DNA of 40,717 nt from Candidatus Bathyarchaeota archaeon (GTDB taxonomy: Archaea > Thermoproteota > Bathyarchaeia > Bathyarchaeales > Bathyarchaeaceae), in contig JAUWDY010000012.1 in the NCBI GenBank assembly GCA_030608565.1, positions 1 through 40,717 on the forward strand. The letters run 5' to 3'. Shown one piece after another: positions 1 to 7,518 of the stretch. Positions within the stretch are counted from its first letter, which is position 1. Each line of letters starts with the position of its first letter. The position numbers and the translations under genes are program-made. Below the pieces are notes generated by a model. It saw only the letters and a program-made list of their open reading frames with translations. It did no database searches and was not told the origin of the DNA.

Positions 1-158
1 GGTTCAAAAAAATTATAGGGGGGGCTATAGGGGGTTCTAAAAAGAGAGAGATACACAAATAACGTGGCAAAACGGTTAACCCCAAAACTTCCAGCGCCCA
101 ACAAAACAACATCCAACAAAGAAACTCAAGAGAAAGGTAAACGTATATCATGAATTAT

Positions 159-166
159 CTATAAAC
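159..166 (+). promoter_or_regulatory. Putative archaeal TATA box
   Basis: The AT-rich element CTATAAAC lies about 35 bases before the ATG at 199. This spacing fits an archaeal TATA box followed by a short leader. No clear BRE was identified. It is judged by eye only. Confidence 0.35.
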
Positions 167-198
167 CTTAAGACAACTAGGAATATGGTTTAAGCAAA

Positions 199-885
199 AT
201 GACCGTCGAGAGAAATCTTCTCCGCTCTATTTTGAAGCTAACAAAAAGAGGCCCAATTGAAAAGACCCTAATCAGCAGAGACGCTCAAATCCCCGTTCAA
301 ATTGCTGATGATATGCTGAAAGACTTTTCCAAGGCAGGATTTGTCCAGTTGAGAGGCAAGGTAATTGAAGCTTCGTTGAACCAACGCGTAAAGATCGCTA
401 TTCACGCCGTAAGGTTGGGCGCAGACTTTGAAAGCGTGTGCAACTTTCTTGAATGGAACGAGTTTGAAAAAATCGCGGCTACAACATTCGAATTCAACTA
501 TTTCAACGTCATAAAAGGTCTCCGTTTTAAAGGGGCTGGAAGAAGATGGGAAGTCGACGTTCTTGGCTGTAGAGAACCCATCATCGTCAGCGCGGACTGC
601 AAACACTGGCATCAAGGCTGGACAAGATCGGCCATAACGAAAACAATTGACGCCCAGGTGAAGAGAACTCAAGCCTTAGCAAACGCAGTTCCCACGCTAC
701 GCGAGAAAATAGGATTAGCTGACTGGAAAGAAGCAACACTGATTCCAATGGTCTTATCACTTTTTCCTGCTCTTCTCAAATTCTACAGAAACACGCCAGT
801 GGTTCCAATTTTGCAACTTCAAGACTTCCTAAACGAACTGCCAGCACACATAGATTCGATGACACACTTTTTCGCTCATCTTTAA
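199..885 (+). CDS. Winged-helix plus PD-(D/E)XK nuclease-fold protein
   Basis: This 228-residue protein probably binds and may cut nucleic acid. Residues 1-65 read as a helix-turn-helix or winged-helix domain. Residues about 85-140 carry the marks of a restriction-endonuclease fold: a glutamate-bearing helix (WNEFEKIA), then WEVDVLG with the first acidic residue, then SADCKHW, in which DCK is the (D/E)xK half of the active site. The known Mrr-like family has this motif order, but the target and biological role cannot be read from sequence. It stands alone, with no methyltransferase or helicase beside it, so it is not an obvious restriction system. The ATG at 199 has a weak Shine-Dalgarno and a TATA-like element about 35 bases upstream. 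It could instead be a repair or recombination nuclease. Confidence 0.7.
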   Translation: MTVERNLLRSILKLTKRGPIEKTLISRDAQIPVQIADDMLKDFSKAGFVQLRGKVIEASLNQRVKIAIHAVRLGADFESVCNFLEWNEFEKIAATTFEFNYFNVIKGLRFKGAGRRWEVDVLGCREPIIVSADCKHWHQGWTRSAITKTIDAQVKRTQALANAVPTLREKIGLADWKEATLIPMVLSLFPALLKFYRNTPVVPILQLQDFLNELPAHIDSMTHFFAHL

Positions 886-1153
886 AGAAAAATGAACCTT
901 TTATATACCCAGAAAAAGTGTTAGATAAAACTTGGTTTTTTATTGACAAAAATGGCTTTAAAAATAGTTTGCTTAAACGTATTTTAGAATAATTTCTTTA
1001 AAAAATTTCGCAATAGCAAATGAACTGATCCAGAAAAACGTCGAAATATAAATATTACTGTTTCTTTGAACAGAAGAATTTTGGTTCTGTTATGCAAAAA
1101 TGTATAGATATCGAACGAGTTTATAAAGGCGTAGTATTGATATTCACAAATGG

Positions 1154-1432
1154 TCATCCAATGACTTCAATAGCAGTTCCGAGAGCTTGACCTGGCACGC
1201 CCTTCTTGAAACGTGCTCTCACTAAACCTTTTTTTCCATGCAAAGCCACGATTTTTCCTCGAAGCTTACGTTCTCCAACAGGCCACGCCACCTTTCGGCC
1301 TACAAGTCTTGCTGCTTCACCGAACGACTTGATAACAGAAAACTGGAGGATACATTCCTTAGGGCGCTGAGTCCTTGGGCCAGTCCTATAACCTACGATA
1401 ACGCCTTGAATAACTTCAGACATACTTTTCAC
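1154..1432 (-). CDS. rpl35ae: Ribosomal protein eL35 family (L35Ae)
   Basis: This 92-residue protein is a component of the archaeal large ribosomal subunit. The C-terminal run RGKIVALHGKKGLVRARF and the following KGVPGQALGT are characteristic of the L35Ae family, and its small size and basic charge fit. Two starts are possible: GTG at 1432 (giving an MKS extension) or ATG at 1423 (MSEVIQG). The second matches the usual family length better. The gene is 3' of a tyrosine recombinase on the same strand with a 106-base gap, so the two are probably separate transcription units. A core ribosomal gene here shows that the region is chromosomal, not part of a free element. Confidence 0.88.
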   Translation of the reverse strand: MKSMSEVIQGVIVGYRTGPRTQRPKECILQFSVIKSFGEAARLVGRKVAWPVGERKLRGKIVALHGKKGLVRARFKKGVPGQALGTAIEVIG

Positions 1433-1538
1433 TTCACAAATCTATACAGAACTTTCTTCAGCAATGTCCTATTTATTTGCTTCACTTCCACACAAGATAA
1501 GTTATTGAAAGCTGGGAAGTCTTTTATTTTTCAGCATC

Positions 1539-2132
1539 CTACATTAGTTCCCTGGCCAACCTTTCCCTTTGTTTACGTATGTGCCTACGACTATAACCAA
1601 TGTAAGGATCCACTGTTTTAGAAGCCTTCCAACCGAACCAAGCCATCATCTCAGGAATGGTTGTCTCAGGGTCTTCCAGGAATCTGGTTGCTCGGTTCAA
1701 CCGGAAAAAGTGAGGGTAATGTTTAGGCATCACTCGTTTGACTATGCGCCATGCGGTAGGTCCTGAAATGTTCCACACTCTACGCGTAGGGTTAACTAAC
1801 GTTCGCCTTGTTTTATTCACCTTTTTTCTAACCAGGTCAACATAAGGATAATCAACCAGGACCTCTAAAGGTTCCCTTTCTCCACCTTTCTTAGGGGTGG
1901 CATCAACAATTAACAAACCGTCTTTAATAGTGAAGTCTTCCTTCACTCTCTCTAAGGTTTCAGCCCTACGGACACCGAACCAGTATAAGAAGGCCAGAAA
2001 GGATTTGTCTCTTAAAGGCTTGACAAACTTCCCGTTCTCCATTATAGAACTGAACGTTTGAAAATCTATCGGTGTTGTTTGTTTGCCATATTTGTAATGA
2101 TGTTTGTGAGGGTTGCCTTTTCTCTTAGCCAT
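1539..2132 (-). CDS. Archaeal tyrosine recombinase (catalytic domain)
   Basis: This 197-residue protein is a tyrosine recombinase reduced to little more than a catalytic domain; the N-terminal core-binding domain of full-length integrases is absent or very short. The visible catalytic set is the first arginine in GVRRAETLE, the beta-strand lysine in TPKKGGE, HFFRLNRATRF as the HxxR-like box, and the tyrosine in VDPYIGYSRRH. Such enzymes catalyse strand exchange at short att sites. A broken, inverted copy of its C-terminal half lies just upstream on the other strand (2242-2499), so the two face away from each other. Whether it is active is unknown; the main catalytic residues are present. The ATG at 2132 follows an AT-rich region with no strong Shine-Dalgarno. 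Confidence 0.78.
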   Translation of the reverse strand: MAKRKGNPHKHHYKYGKQTTPIDFQTFSSIMENGKFVKPLRDKSFLAFLYWFGVRRAETLERVKEDFTIKDGLLIVDATPKKGGEREPLEVLVDYPYVDLVRKKVNKTRRTLVNPTRRVWNISGPTAWRIVKRVMPKHYPHFFRLNRATRFLEDPETTIPEMMAWFGWKASKTVDPYIGYSRRHIRKQRERLARELM

Positions 2133-2241
2133 GTTTAAAGCCTTCTACCAGAAAAATTTCTTTGAAATAGAACATACATTTTATTTCATTTCAACATTAA
2201 TATAAGTTTTCCCCAATATAATAGTAGAATTTCTATGTTGT

Positions 2242-2499
2242 AGAAAGACCGTCAGGGTCTGGAATTTTTCGCCTCGCACAGTCATCAACATCGTGAAACG
2301 CGCCATGTGAGATTGTTACTATCCTCATTTCTTCCGACTAAACCGAGCGACAAGGTTCCTAGAAGACTCAACAACGACGATACGGGAGATGAAGGCCTGG
2401 TTCGGTTAGAAAGCAGCGAAGACGGTGGATCCTTACACTGGATACAGCAGAAGGCACATTCATAAACAAAGGGAGAGACTTGAAATGCAATCAGGATAG
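2242..2499 (+). pseudogene. Inverted, decayed copy of the recombinase C-terminus
   Basis: Reading the plus strand in frame from 2242 gives a peptide matching the neighbouring minus-strand recombinase over about 85 residues. It includes VWN, IVKRAM, PHFFRLNRATRFLED, KAWFG and KTVDPYTGYSRRH. Two in-frame stops (TGA at 2308-2310 and TAG in place of the Trp codon after WFG) show that it is dead. The stretch around the HxxR and tyrosine boxes is still nearly identical to the live gene, so duplication or re-insertion was fairly recent, or the two come from closely related elements. The N-terminal half is missing. The remnant ends at a TAG at 2497-2499. Confidence 0.85.
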
Positions 2500-2823
2500 T
2501 TTTGGACGCAAAAGTGGAGAAACTCGTTGATGCTTTTGTATCCGGATACATGATCCTTGCTTTCAAAAAAAGATCTGGTTAACATTGGTGAACATTATAA
2601 ACCGATGTATTATGTGATTCACCAATATCACCAAAGCTTACAAACAATGCTTCACAAACAGAACAAAACACCCTGTTTTGCCTACCGTAAACAACATAGA
2701 AACGTTCTCACTAATCAAAAAACCTGAAAATAAGCTTCTTCTAGTACACCTGTGCCATCACACCTGAGCTAAAAATAAAGCAACATCACCAACAAAAGGA
2801 TACAAAAGCATCAACAGATCTAG

Positions 2824-2934
2824 TTACTTTTCTTTCCTCAGCCATTTTGTAATAGACTTGGCGGTTATTTTTCTTTCACGCTCGGCATGTTTAGAATTTT
2901 TCCTCAGCTGATGGACTCTGCTGTTTGCATGCAT
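2824..2934 (-). CDS. Possible 36-residue basic peptide or gene fragment
   Basis: A short minus-strand frame begins with ATG inside the TGCATGCATGCA palindrome and ends at TAA at 2824-2826. The peptide is lysine- and arginine-rich, with SKHAERERKITAKSITKW in the centre, and reads like natural protein rather than chance translation. No family is recognised. It may be a small gene or the tail of a lost larger one. There is no strong ribosome-binding site. Confidence 0.27.
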   Translation of the reverse strand: MHANSRVHQLRKNSKHAERERKITAKSITKWLRKEK

Positions 2935-2937
2935 GCA
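2926..2937. repeat. TGCATGCA palindrome, site 1 (12-base form)
   Basis: TGCATGCATGCA is a perfect self-complementary 12-mer. It is the first of eleven sites in the window sharing the core TGCATGCA, and lies in the gap before the YjbQ gene. Confidence 0.8.
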
Positions 2938-3033
2938 CGATCCGTTCTCCTCGGAATTCTAGCAATCATTAATCATTACCCACAAGATTTTTTATTCCTA
3001 GAATTGCAAGTCTTTCACTAAGAGGAAAACAAA

Positions 3034-3438
3034 ATGAGAATCGTTAACGAAAGCCTTACGTTCTCCACCAAGGGCGAAATCGACTTTATTGATCTTACTG
3101 ACAGAGTCCAAGAAGTCGTGAAAAGCGCAGGCATCAAGAACGGTCTAGCCCACGTGTTTGCCCCTCACGCCACAGGCATAATAGTCCTAACAGAACATGA
3201 ACCAAGTCTACTCAACGACATCAGAAACTTTCTCGAAAAACTGATTCCTAAACGCGGTCCTTATCAACATCCATCCAACGCTCATTCGCATCTACGATCG
3301 ATGCTTTTCCCTCCAGACAGGACGTTGCCTATAGTTGACGGACGAGTTGTTTTGGGTACATGGCAGTCTCTGCTTTTCATTGAAACTGACGTTTATCCAA
3401 GAAGAAGAACAGTGGTTGTGCAGGTAATTGGTGAATAG
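3034..3438 (+). CDS. YjbQ / UPF0047 family protein
   Basis: This 134-residue protein belongs to the YjbQ (UPF0047) family, whose members are small homo-oligomeric beta proteins. Some bacterial members complement thiamin-phosphate synthase defects, but the physiological role is unsettled. Typical marks are FAPHATGIIVLTEHEP, the NAHSHLRSMLFPP segment with conserved histidines, and the closing GTWQSLLFIETD followed by PRRRTVVVQVIG. The length matches the family. The ATG at 3034 is preceded by aagaggaaaac, a good ribosome-binding site. No thiamin gene is nearby. Confidence 0.9.
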   Translation: MRIVNESLTFSTKGEIDFIDLTDRVQEVVKSAGIKNGLAHVFAPHATGIIVLTEHEPSLLNDIRNFLEKLIPKRGPYQHPSNAHSHLRSMLFPPDRTLPIVDGRVVLGTWQSLLFIETDVYPRRRTVVVQVIGE

Positions 3439-3929
3439 ACAGCTGGCTAAGAGTCTGCTGATAAAAGCGCAATACCACCTGAAAGAATAGATTCAGGCAT
3501 GAGTATTGGCAACCGCAATGTTACCGGCTTGTCTAGGGCCAGACGAGTAGCCAATTGCATTTGTGGAGTCTATTTGCCATAGGAACATGGATACGTTTGT
3601 ACTTCGGTTCAGTTGTCATGGTCTTAAAAGGTGTAGTGCGCTTGGTTAATTGCAAAAGAGCATTTTTTCATTGCGTTGAATGAGATTTTTGCGTCCTCTA
3701 TTTAAAGAGTGAAAAATTCGGTTGAATTCGACTTATGTAAACACTCCAAAAGTAGATTAGTAGCCTGCTTTTTAGGAGTTCATTGCAAAGCGTCGATTGA
3801 TAACATGCTATTGATAGTTAGAAAAATCTAGAAACTTTGGTTCTTCTTCACCTTATATAAACTTCGATAATTTTCGGATGCACACAATGACACAAACGTA
3901 GCTTCAGAATAGCACCTACATGCACCGCT
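3439..3929. other. Intergenic stretch with one repeat copy
   Basis: No coding frame is credible in these 491 bases on either strand. The only distinct element is one copy of a 31-base direct repeat at 3878-3908, matched beyond the next gene at 6021-6051. The downstream ends of a plus-strand and a minus-strand gene face each other here. Confidence 0.5.
3878..3908. repeat. 31-base direct repeat, left copy
   Basis: This copy matches 6021-6051 at 24 of 31 positions without gaps, and the last 13 bases (ACGTAGCTTCAGA) are identical. Both begin ATGCAC. The pair brackets the binding-protein/cyclophilin gene and its upstream region. Confidence 0.6.
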
Positions 3930-5720
3930 CTAATTGACAAGTTCCGCTTTGATTATTCTGACTTCTTCTAGAGGCCTATCATTTTCGTCGGTCTCTACTC
4001 CTGCAATATTGTCAACCACATCCATTCCTTGTATCACTTTCCCAAAAACTGGATGTAATAAGTCCAAGTGGTCATTGTACTTAAGATTAATGAAGAACTG
4101 ACTGCTTCCAGTGTTTGGACCAGAATTCGCCATAGCTATTGTGCCCCTTTCGTTTCTATTATGATCTGTAAATTCATCTGGTATAGTGGGTATTGATGGA
4201 TCTCCATATCCTGTTCCAGTAGGATCTCCCCCCTGAATCATAAAGCCACTGATTACTCTGTGAAAAATAGTGTCATCATAGACCCCTTGTTGGGTCAGGT
4301 TCTTGAAATTTCCTGCTGTAATAGGCATATCATCATACAACTCAATAGTAATATCGCCCATATTCGTGCTGAGCAAAACCCTAGTTACGCTTGGACCATT
4401 TTCCTCAACCGCGGTATGATTGGCTGCATTTTGGTATGCGATTGTGCTGTTGCCGCGCCATTCGTTCATGTACCTTGTCATGTTTTGAGTGTTGGTCCAG
4501 TTGTTGGTTTTGTTGTATATTGCTTCGATTTCGCTTCGGTCTACGTAATGTCCCGCGTATGTGAAGTTGTTCCATGCTAATGTATAATCGTGGCTTGCCT
4601 TGTCTATTTTTTTGATTTCGTTCCACGCTGTCCTGATTAGGTCATGTCGTTCTGTAATCCATGTTTGATAATAATCACCAATGACTTCCTGCAAAGTTTG
4701 GTTATAACCCTCGACATGGGGGAAGTTCAGGTCAAATGGGCCGTACTCTGATGGAAACTCGTTTGCATCTTGACGCATGGGCAAATGATATTTTCCGATT
4801 ATGTTCTGTGCTCGTTCAGTTAGAACGTAGTCTACGAATGCTTTCGCTTCACTTAGATATGTGCCCTTGGCGAATATGGCAATTGGGTCTGGTTGCAGGA
4901 CTGTCTCGTTGAGGTAGGTGAAGTCCACATAGGGAGCGGAGGCTGTCATTATATCATACGCGTAGAAATCTGGAACTACTGCTAAGGGTAGGAAATTTGA
5001 TGTGGTTTGCCATGTGCTGTGTATTTCGTTTATACCGTAGTGTCTGATGAAAGCAGATAGTTTAACCAGATATTCCCATCCATCAGTCCAGTTTTCGCTC
5101 TCAAGAATCAGCATGACAAAGGGTGACATGAGTTCAGACATAACGGGATCGGTCATGGTTATACTTCCTTCGTATTTGTCAAGCGTTAAATCTGCCCAAC
5201 TCTGAGGTTTAGACAAACCTTCGCTGATGAGGTGATCCTCGTTGTACATTACTCCTAAGCCGTACAGACTTGCTGCGTACCAACGGGGAGTGCTTTGGCT
5301 TAAATCAACTAAGGGACAGGAGTAACAGGTTTCGTTTATTTCACCATTGACAAATGGAGTTGCGTTATAGGCAAGTAAAGCGCTGCCTGCCCTTTCGAAG
5401 AGGGCTAGTGGCCCGCCCCACCAGATTTCTGCGTTAGGCTTCCATGGAGCGGTTGTTGCCTTTTCGTACGCGGTTTGCGGGTCAGTTCGTGTCTGCGTAA
5501 CTTCTATGGGGCGCCCGTACCATTCTTTGAAGTCGGCTATTATTTCGTTTATCACCGGGTCTGGTTGATTGTGAAGAATACGGAGTTGTGTGGGATGCGG
5601 TACTACATAGACGTAATAGCTTGCACTTGCCATGCTGACAGTAAAAATTCCGGCTATAACAATGACAACGATAGTGGAAGTGGGCAATTTCAGTGTATGT
5701 AAGCCTCCTTGATAGTGCAA
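3930..5720 (-). CDS. Membrane-anchored solute-binding protein fused to a cyclophilin
   Basis: This 596-residue exported protein joins two domains rarely found together. After a short N-terminus comes a membrane anchor or signal (about residues 14-38). Residues about 40-400 look like an ABC-type extracellular solute-binding protein of the ferric/thiamine type (ILHNQPDPVINEIIADFKEW, AEIWWGGP, WYAASLYGLGVMYNE, PQSWADL). Residues 445-596 are a cyclophilin peptidyl-prolyl isomerase with FHRVISGFMIQGGD, GSSQFFINL and HPVFGKV, so the catalytic Arg, Gln and Phe are present. Many Asn-X-Ser/Thr sites suggest surface glycosylation. No permease or ATPase lies nearby. The start is uncertain: TTG at 5720 opens the frame, but a strong Shine-Dalgarno (minus strand, 5704-5710) lies inside it, pointing to a start near CTG 5693 or TTG 5687. 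Four TTAGAGGTT sites lie upstream. Confidence 0.85.
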   Translation of the reverse strand: MHYQGGLHTLKLPTSTIVVIVIAGIFTVSMASASYYVYVVPHPTQLRILHNQPDPVINEIIADFKEWYGRPIEVTQTRTDPQTAYEKATTAPWKPNAEIWWGGPLALFERAGSALLAYNATPFVNGEINETCYSCPLVDLSQSTPRWYAASLYGLGVMYNEDHLISEGLSKPQSWADLTLDKYEGSITMTDPVMSELMSPFVMLILESENWTDGWEYLVKLSAFIRHYGINEIHSTWQTTSNFLPLAVVPDFYAYDIMTASAPYVDFTYLNETVLQPDPIAIFAKGTYLSEAKAFVDYVLTERAQNIIGKYHLPMRQDANEFPSEYGPFDLNFPHVEGYNQTLQEVIGDYYQTWITERHDLIRTAWNEIKKIDKASHDYTLAWNNFTYAGHYVDRSEIEAIYNKTNNWTNTQNMTRYMNEWRGNSTIAYQNAANHTAVEENGPSVTRVLLSTNMGDITIELYDDMPITAGNFKNLTQQGVYDDTIFHRVISGFMIQGGDPTGTGYGDPSIPTIPDEFTDHNRNERGTIAMANSGPNTGSSQFFINLKYNDHLDLLHPVFGKVIQGMDVVDNIAGVETDENDRPLEEVRIIKAELVN

Positions 5721-5824
5721 CCATACAAAAGAATTACGTTAATAGTTTTCGGTTAAAAGACTAACGAAGAGCCTGAACGCTTCCAACTCAAGCACAGCAC
5801 GTTGTTCTAGACACCGATCATTTC

Positions 5825-5833
5825 ATGCATGCA
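5825..5833. repeat. TGCATGCA palindrome, site 2
   Basis: ATGCATGCA lies upstream of the binding-protein gene, about 20 bases before the first TTAGAGGTT box. A shorter relative (TGCATGC) occurs at 6146-6152. Confidence 0.75.
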
Positions 5834-5851
5834 ACTGAAACAATGTTAAAT

Positions 5852-5973
5852 TTAGAGGTTGCAACATTAAAAAACCTCTAATTAACCTCTAATCTCCTTT
5901 TTTCTGCAGATCCTTCAAATTACAATTAACACAATGTTCAAAACTGTTAACAAATAATGGTTCTTTAGAGGTT
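5852..5973. promoter_or_regulatory. Cluster of four TTAGAGGTT operator-like boxes
   Basis: The 9-mer TTAGAGGTT occurs at 5852-5860 and 5965-5973, and its reverse complement AACCTCTAA at 5873-5881 and 5884-5892. The middle two are direct repeats whose starts are 11 bases apart, about one helical turn, and the first two form an inverted pair. Four exact copies in 122 bases between divergent genes suggest binding sites for a dimeric regulator. The regulator is unknown. Confidence 0.6.
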
Positions 5974-6020
5974 TACTTAGTTGAGATAATGGTGAGTTAA
6001 TGGAGCAACTTCTAGAACCA

Positions 6021-6051
6021 ATGCACGCACGGAATAAGACGTAGCTTCAGA
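6021..6051. repeat. 31-base direct repeat, right copy
   Basis: Partner of 3878-3908; see that entry. The two copies are 2,143 bases apart in the same orientation. Confidence 0.6.
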
Positions 6052-6188
6052 GCAAACGTGTCATTTCTATTTGATCGTCTGATAAATAGCTTTAAATGGT
6101 TTCTCGTTGGAGTCCTCTTTGGCTGTCAGAGGCATTTTTGAATTGTGCATGCCCATTACGGACGCCCCATACATGCAGGGTTGATTAA

Positions 6189-6746
6189 ATGGATTCAAGG
6201 ACATGGGTAGAGCTCCGTAAAATGAGTAAAAGAGATTGGAGAGCCATATCAATTGTGACCATTTCAGTTGGCATAATATCCCTCTATTGTGCTTGTATCA
6301 CATTTTCCTATTCTGAATGGGAACCATCCACGATGGGGAGAGGACACATAAAAAATCCATTTCGTCAATATTCATCTAGTCTACTGATTATCGGAGTTCC
6401 ATTTACAGCTCTAGGATTAGGCTCAGCATACATGCATATGAGGAGTGAAATCATGAAGAGGAGGAAAAAACTGCTAATGATTGCGACGATAATCCTTTTA
6501 GCCATTACAATAATCTGGGCGGTAGCGCTTTACCAGCATATTCTAGCTTATAACAGAATGCTCCAAGTCTACGAAGAGCTTGAATTATATGGTCTACCGA
6601 AACCACTTTTCGAATGGCGAAACGGCCCTATCCTAATGGTATCGGGGTGCATACTAGCTTTTGCGTGGATATTCCTCATTGCCGGGTGGTGGAAGGTGCT
6701 ATCCTCTAAAACTAATCCATGCATGCACCCCAATCCAGAAACATGA
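6189..6746 (+). CDS. Four-pass membrane protein of unknown function
   Basis: This 185-residue protein is not recognised. Four hydrophobic segments are visible, at about residues 18-38, 64-82, 94-114 and 145-168, arranged as two hairpins with a basic loop (RSEIMKRRKKL) between them. The basic loop and the positive-inside rule suggest both ends are cytoplasmic. The ATG at 6189 was chosen as the first in-frame ATG; the later ATG of MSKRDW (residue 12) is an alternative. The palindrome TGCATGCA falls in its last codons (NPCMHPNPET), so the true 3' end may have been altered by that element. A tRNA 3' fragment follows 35 bases after the stop. Confidence 0.55.
   Translation: MDSRTWVELRKMSKRDWRAISIVTISVGIISLYCACITFSYSEWEPSTMGRGHIKNPFRQYSSSLLIIGVPFTALGLGSAYMHMRSEIMKRRKKLLMIATIILLAITIIWAVALYQHILAYNRMLQVYEELELYGLPKPLFEWRNGPILMVSGCILAFAWIFLIAGWWKVLSSKTNPCMHPNPET
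6719..6727. repeat. TGCATGCA palindrome, site 3
   Basis: ATGCATGCA overlaps the last codons of the membrane protein at 6189-6746, the only one of the eleven core sites that falls inside a long reading frame. It lies about 55 bases before the tRNA 3' fragment. Confidence 0.7.
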
Positions 6747-6780
6747 AAATGGGGTTTTGCGGGAGATATCTCCACTTGGT

Positions 6781-6809
6781 GTGGGGTTCAAATCCCACCC
6801 CGCCCGCCA
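6781..6809 (+). pseudogene. Orphan tRNA 3' fragment (T arm, acceptor strand, CCA)
   Basis: The 11-mer GGTTCAAATCC is a perfect tRNA B-box/T-loop. GTGGG and CCCAC flank it as a T stem, with one surplus G before the loop, then CCCGCCC, a discriminator G and an encoded CCA. No matching 5' half (an acceptor strand pairing with CCCGCCC) was found upstream, so this is a 3' piece and not a whole gene. Such fragments are typical of sites where a recombinase used a tRNA 3' end as its attachment site. A recombinase-like tail remnant lies 38 bases further on. Confidence 0.55.
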
Positions 6810-6846
6810 CAGACGCACCCCATACCATAAAGACTATTTCTAGCGG

Positions 6847-6891
6847 TCAATTGCGTTTACGAAAAACTATGACTCCCTCAGGAGTGTTGAA
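6847..6891 (-). pseudogene. Possible recombinase C-terminal tail remnant
   Basis: The minus strand reads FNTPEGVIVFRKRN followed by a stop. Archaeal tyrosine recombinases often end in a GFEYV...FRKRK-like tail (from memory, not searched). A similar tail occurs at 9951-10019. A stop codon lies directly upstream, so only the last 14 residues remain. It is short, and the assignment rests mainly on context next to a tRNA 3' fragment. Confidence 0.3.
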
Positions 6892-7021
6892 TCAAAAAAC
6901 TAACACGGAAACTATTCTTTCCCTGTTGTGACTATGCACACAAGCGCACAAGTCATTGGTTTTATCGGTTAAGCTTTTATTCTCTGCGAATCAAATACTT
7001 CTAAATTTAAAGGGGGTATCA

Positions 7022-7507
7022 ATGGTTATAGGCTCAGAGTTCTTGACTTCTGTGCTACTCTGGTTTGTCCGTGCATTCGTTTCAAGCGCAATATGTTTGT
7101 TTATTGGTTATGTTGGAATAAGGAGTTTGACTCATATAACAACCGAAATTAGTGAGTTCAAAACCATCAAGGGAGATCCGCTGGCAACAAGTCTTTTTAT
7201 AAGTGGTTTTTTCATTTTCGCAGGGCTTGTAGTATATGGGTCGATGGTTAATCCCTTCTTCCTAGGACAATCCGTCGTATTTGGCTCTTACTTCAACGTG
7301 CAACGCCTCTTAGTTGTAGTGTTAAGTTTTTGTGTGAGTCTTTTCTTCGGGTGGTTTTTCTATGTCGTCTTTGCGAAGTTGACGCCTTTTGGGATAGACT
7401 TGGATGATGTAAATAAATCTCCCGTAGCTGTTGGAATCTTCCTATTTGGTTATGAAGTATTTTTGGGCTTGATTGTCTACGCTAGCCTGATGATACCCCT
7501 AGGCTAG
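7022..7507 (+). CDS. DUF350-like membrane protein with internal duplication
   Basis: This protein of about 161 residues has four hydrophobic segments in two similar halves. PLATSLFISGFFIFAGLVVY in the first half aligns with PVAVGIFLFGYEVFLGLIVY in the second, each followed by a Met-Pro or Asn-Pro turn. This internal repeat matches the DUF350 family of small membrane proteins; the function is unknown. The frame opens at 6956, but ATG 7022 is preferred because aaaggggg lies just before it. The gene is 11 bases upstream of a transglutaminase-like gene on the same strand, so they are probably co-transcribed. Confidence 0.6.
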   Translation: MVIGSEFLTSVLLWFVRAFVSSAICLFIGYVGIRSLTHITTEISEFKTIKGDPLATSLFISGFFIFAGLVVYGSMVNPFFLGQSVVFGSYFNVQRLLVVVLSFCVSLFFGWFFYVVFAKLTPFGIDLDDVNKSPVAVGIFLFGYEVFLGLIVYASLMIPLG

Positions 7508-7518
7508 AGAGGAAATGC

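Larger units (their letters stand above)
2500..3033. other. Gene-poor stretch after the recombinase remnant
   Basis: These 534 bases hold no convincing long gene. They contain a possible 36-codon minus-strand reading frame (2824-2934) and the perfect 12-base palindrome TGCATGCATGCA at 2926-2937. The rest is AT-rich sequence with no family I recognise. It may be decayed element DNA. Confidence 0.5.
5721..6188. other. Divergent intergenic region with a repeat-rich control segment
   Basis: This 468-base gap separates the minus-strand binding-protein gene from the plus-strand gene at 6189. It has no credible coding frame. It holds two TGCATGC motifs (5826-5833 and 6146-6152), four TTAGAGGTT/AACCTCTAA boxes (5852-5973) and the right copy of the 31-base repeat (6021-6051). 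The density of short repeats marks it as a control region. Confidence 0.6.

Noticed and set aside
1-60. G-rich repeats TATAGGGGG at the window edge
   Set aside because: Two runs of G are too few for a convincing quadruplex and the window cuts the context.
1238-1621. 127-codon plus-strand frame over the eL35 gene
   Set aside because: It is antisense to a recognised ribosomal gene and has no domain-like features.
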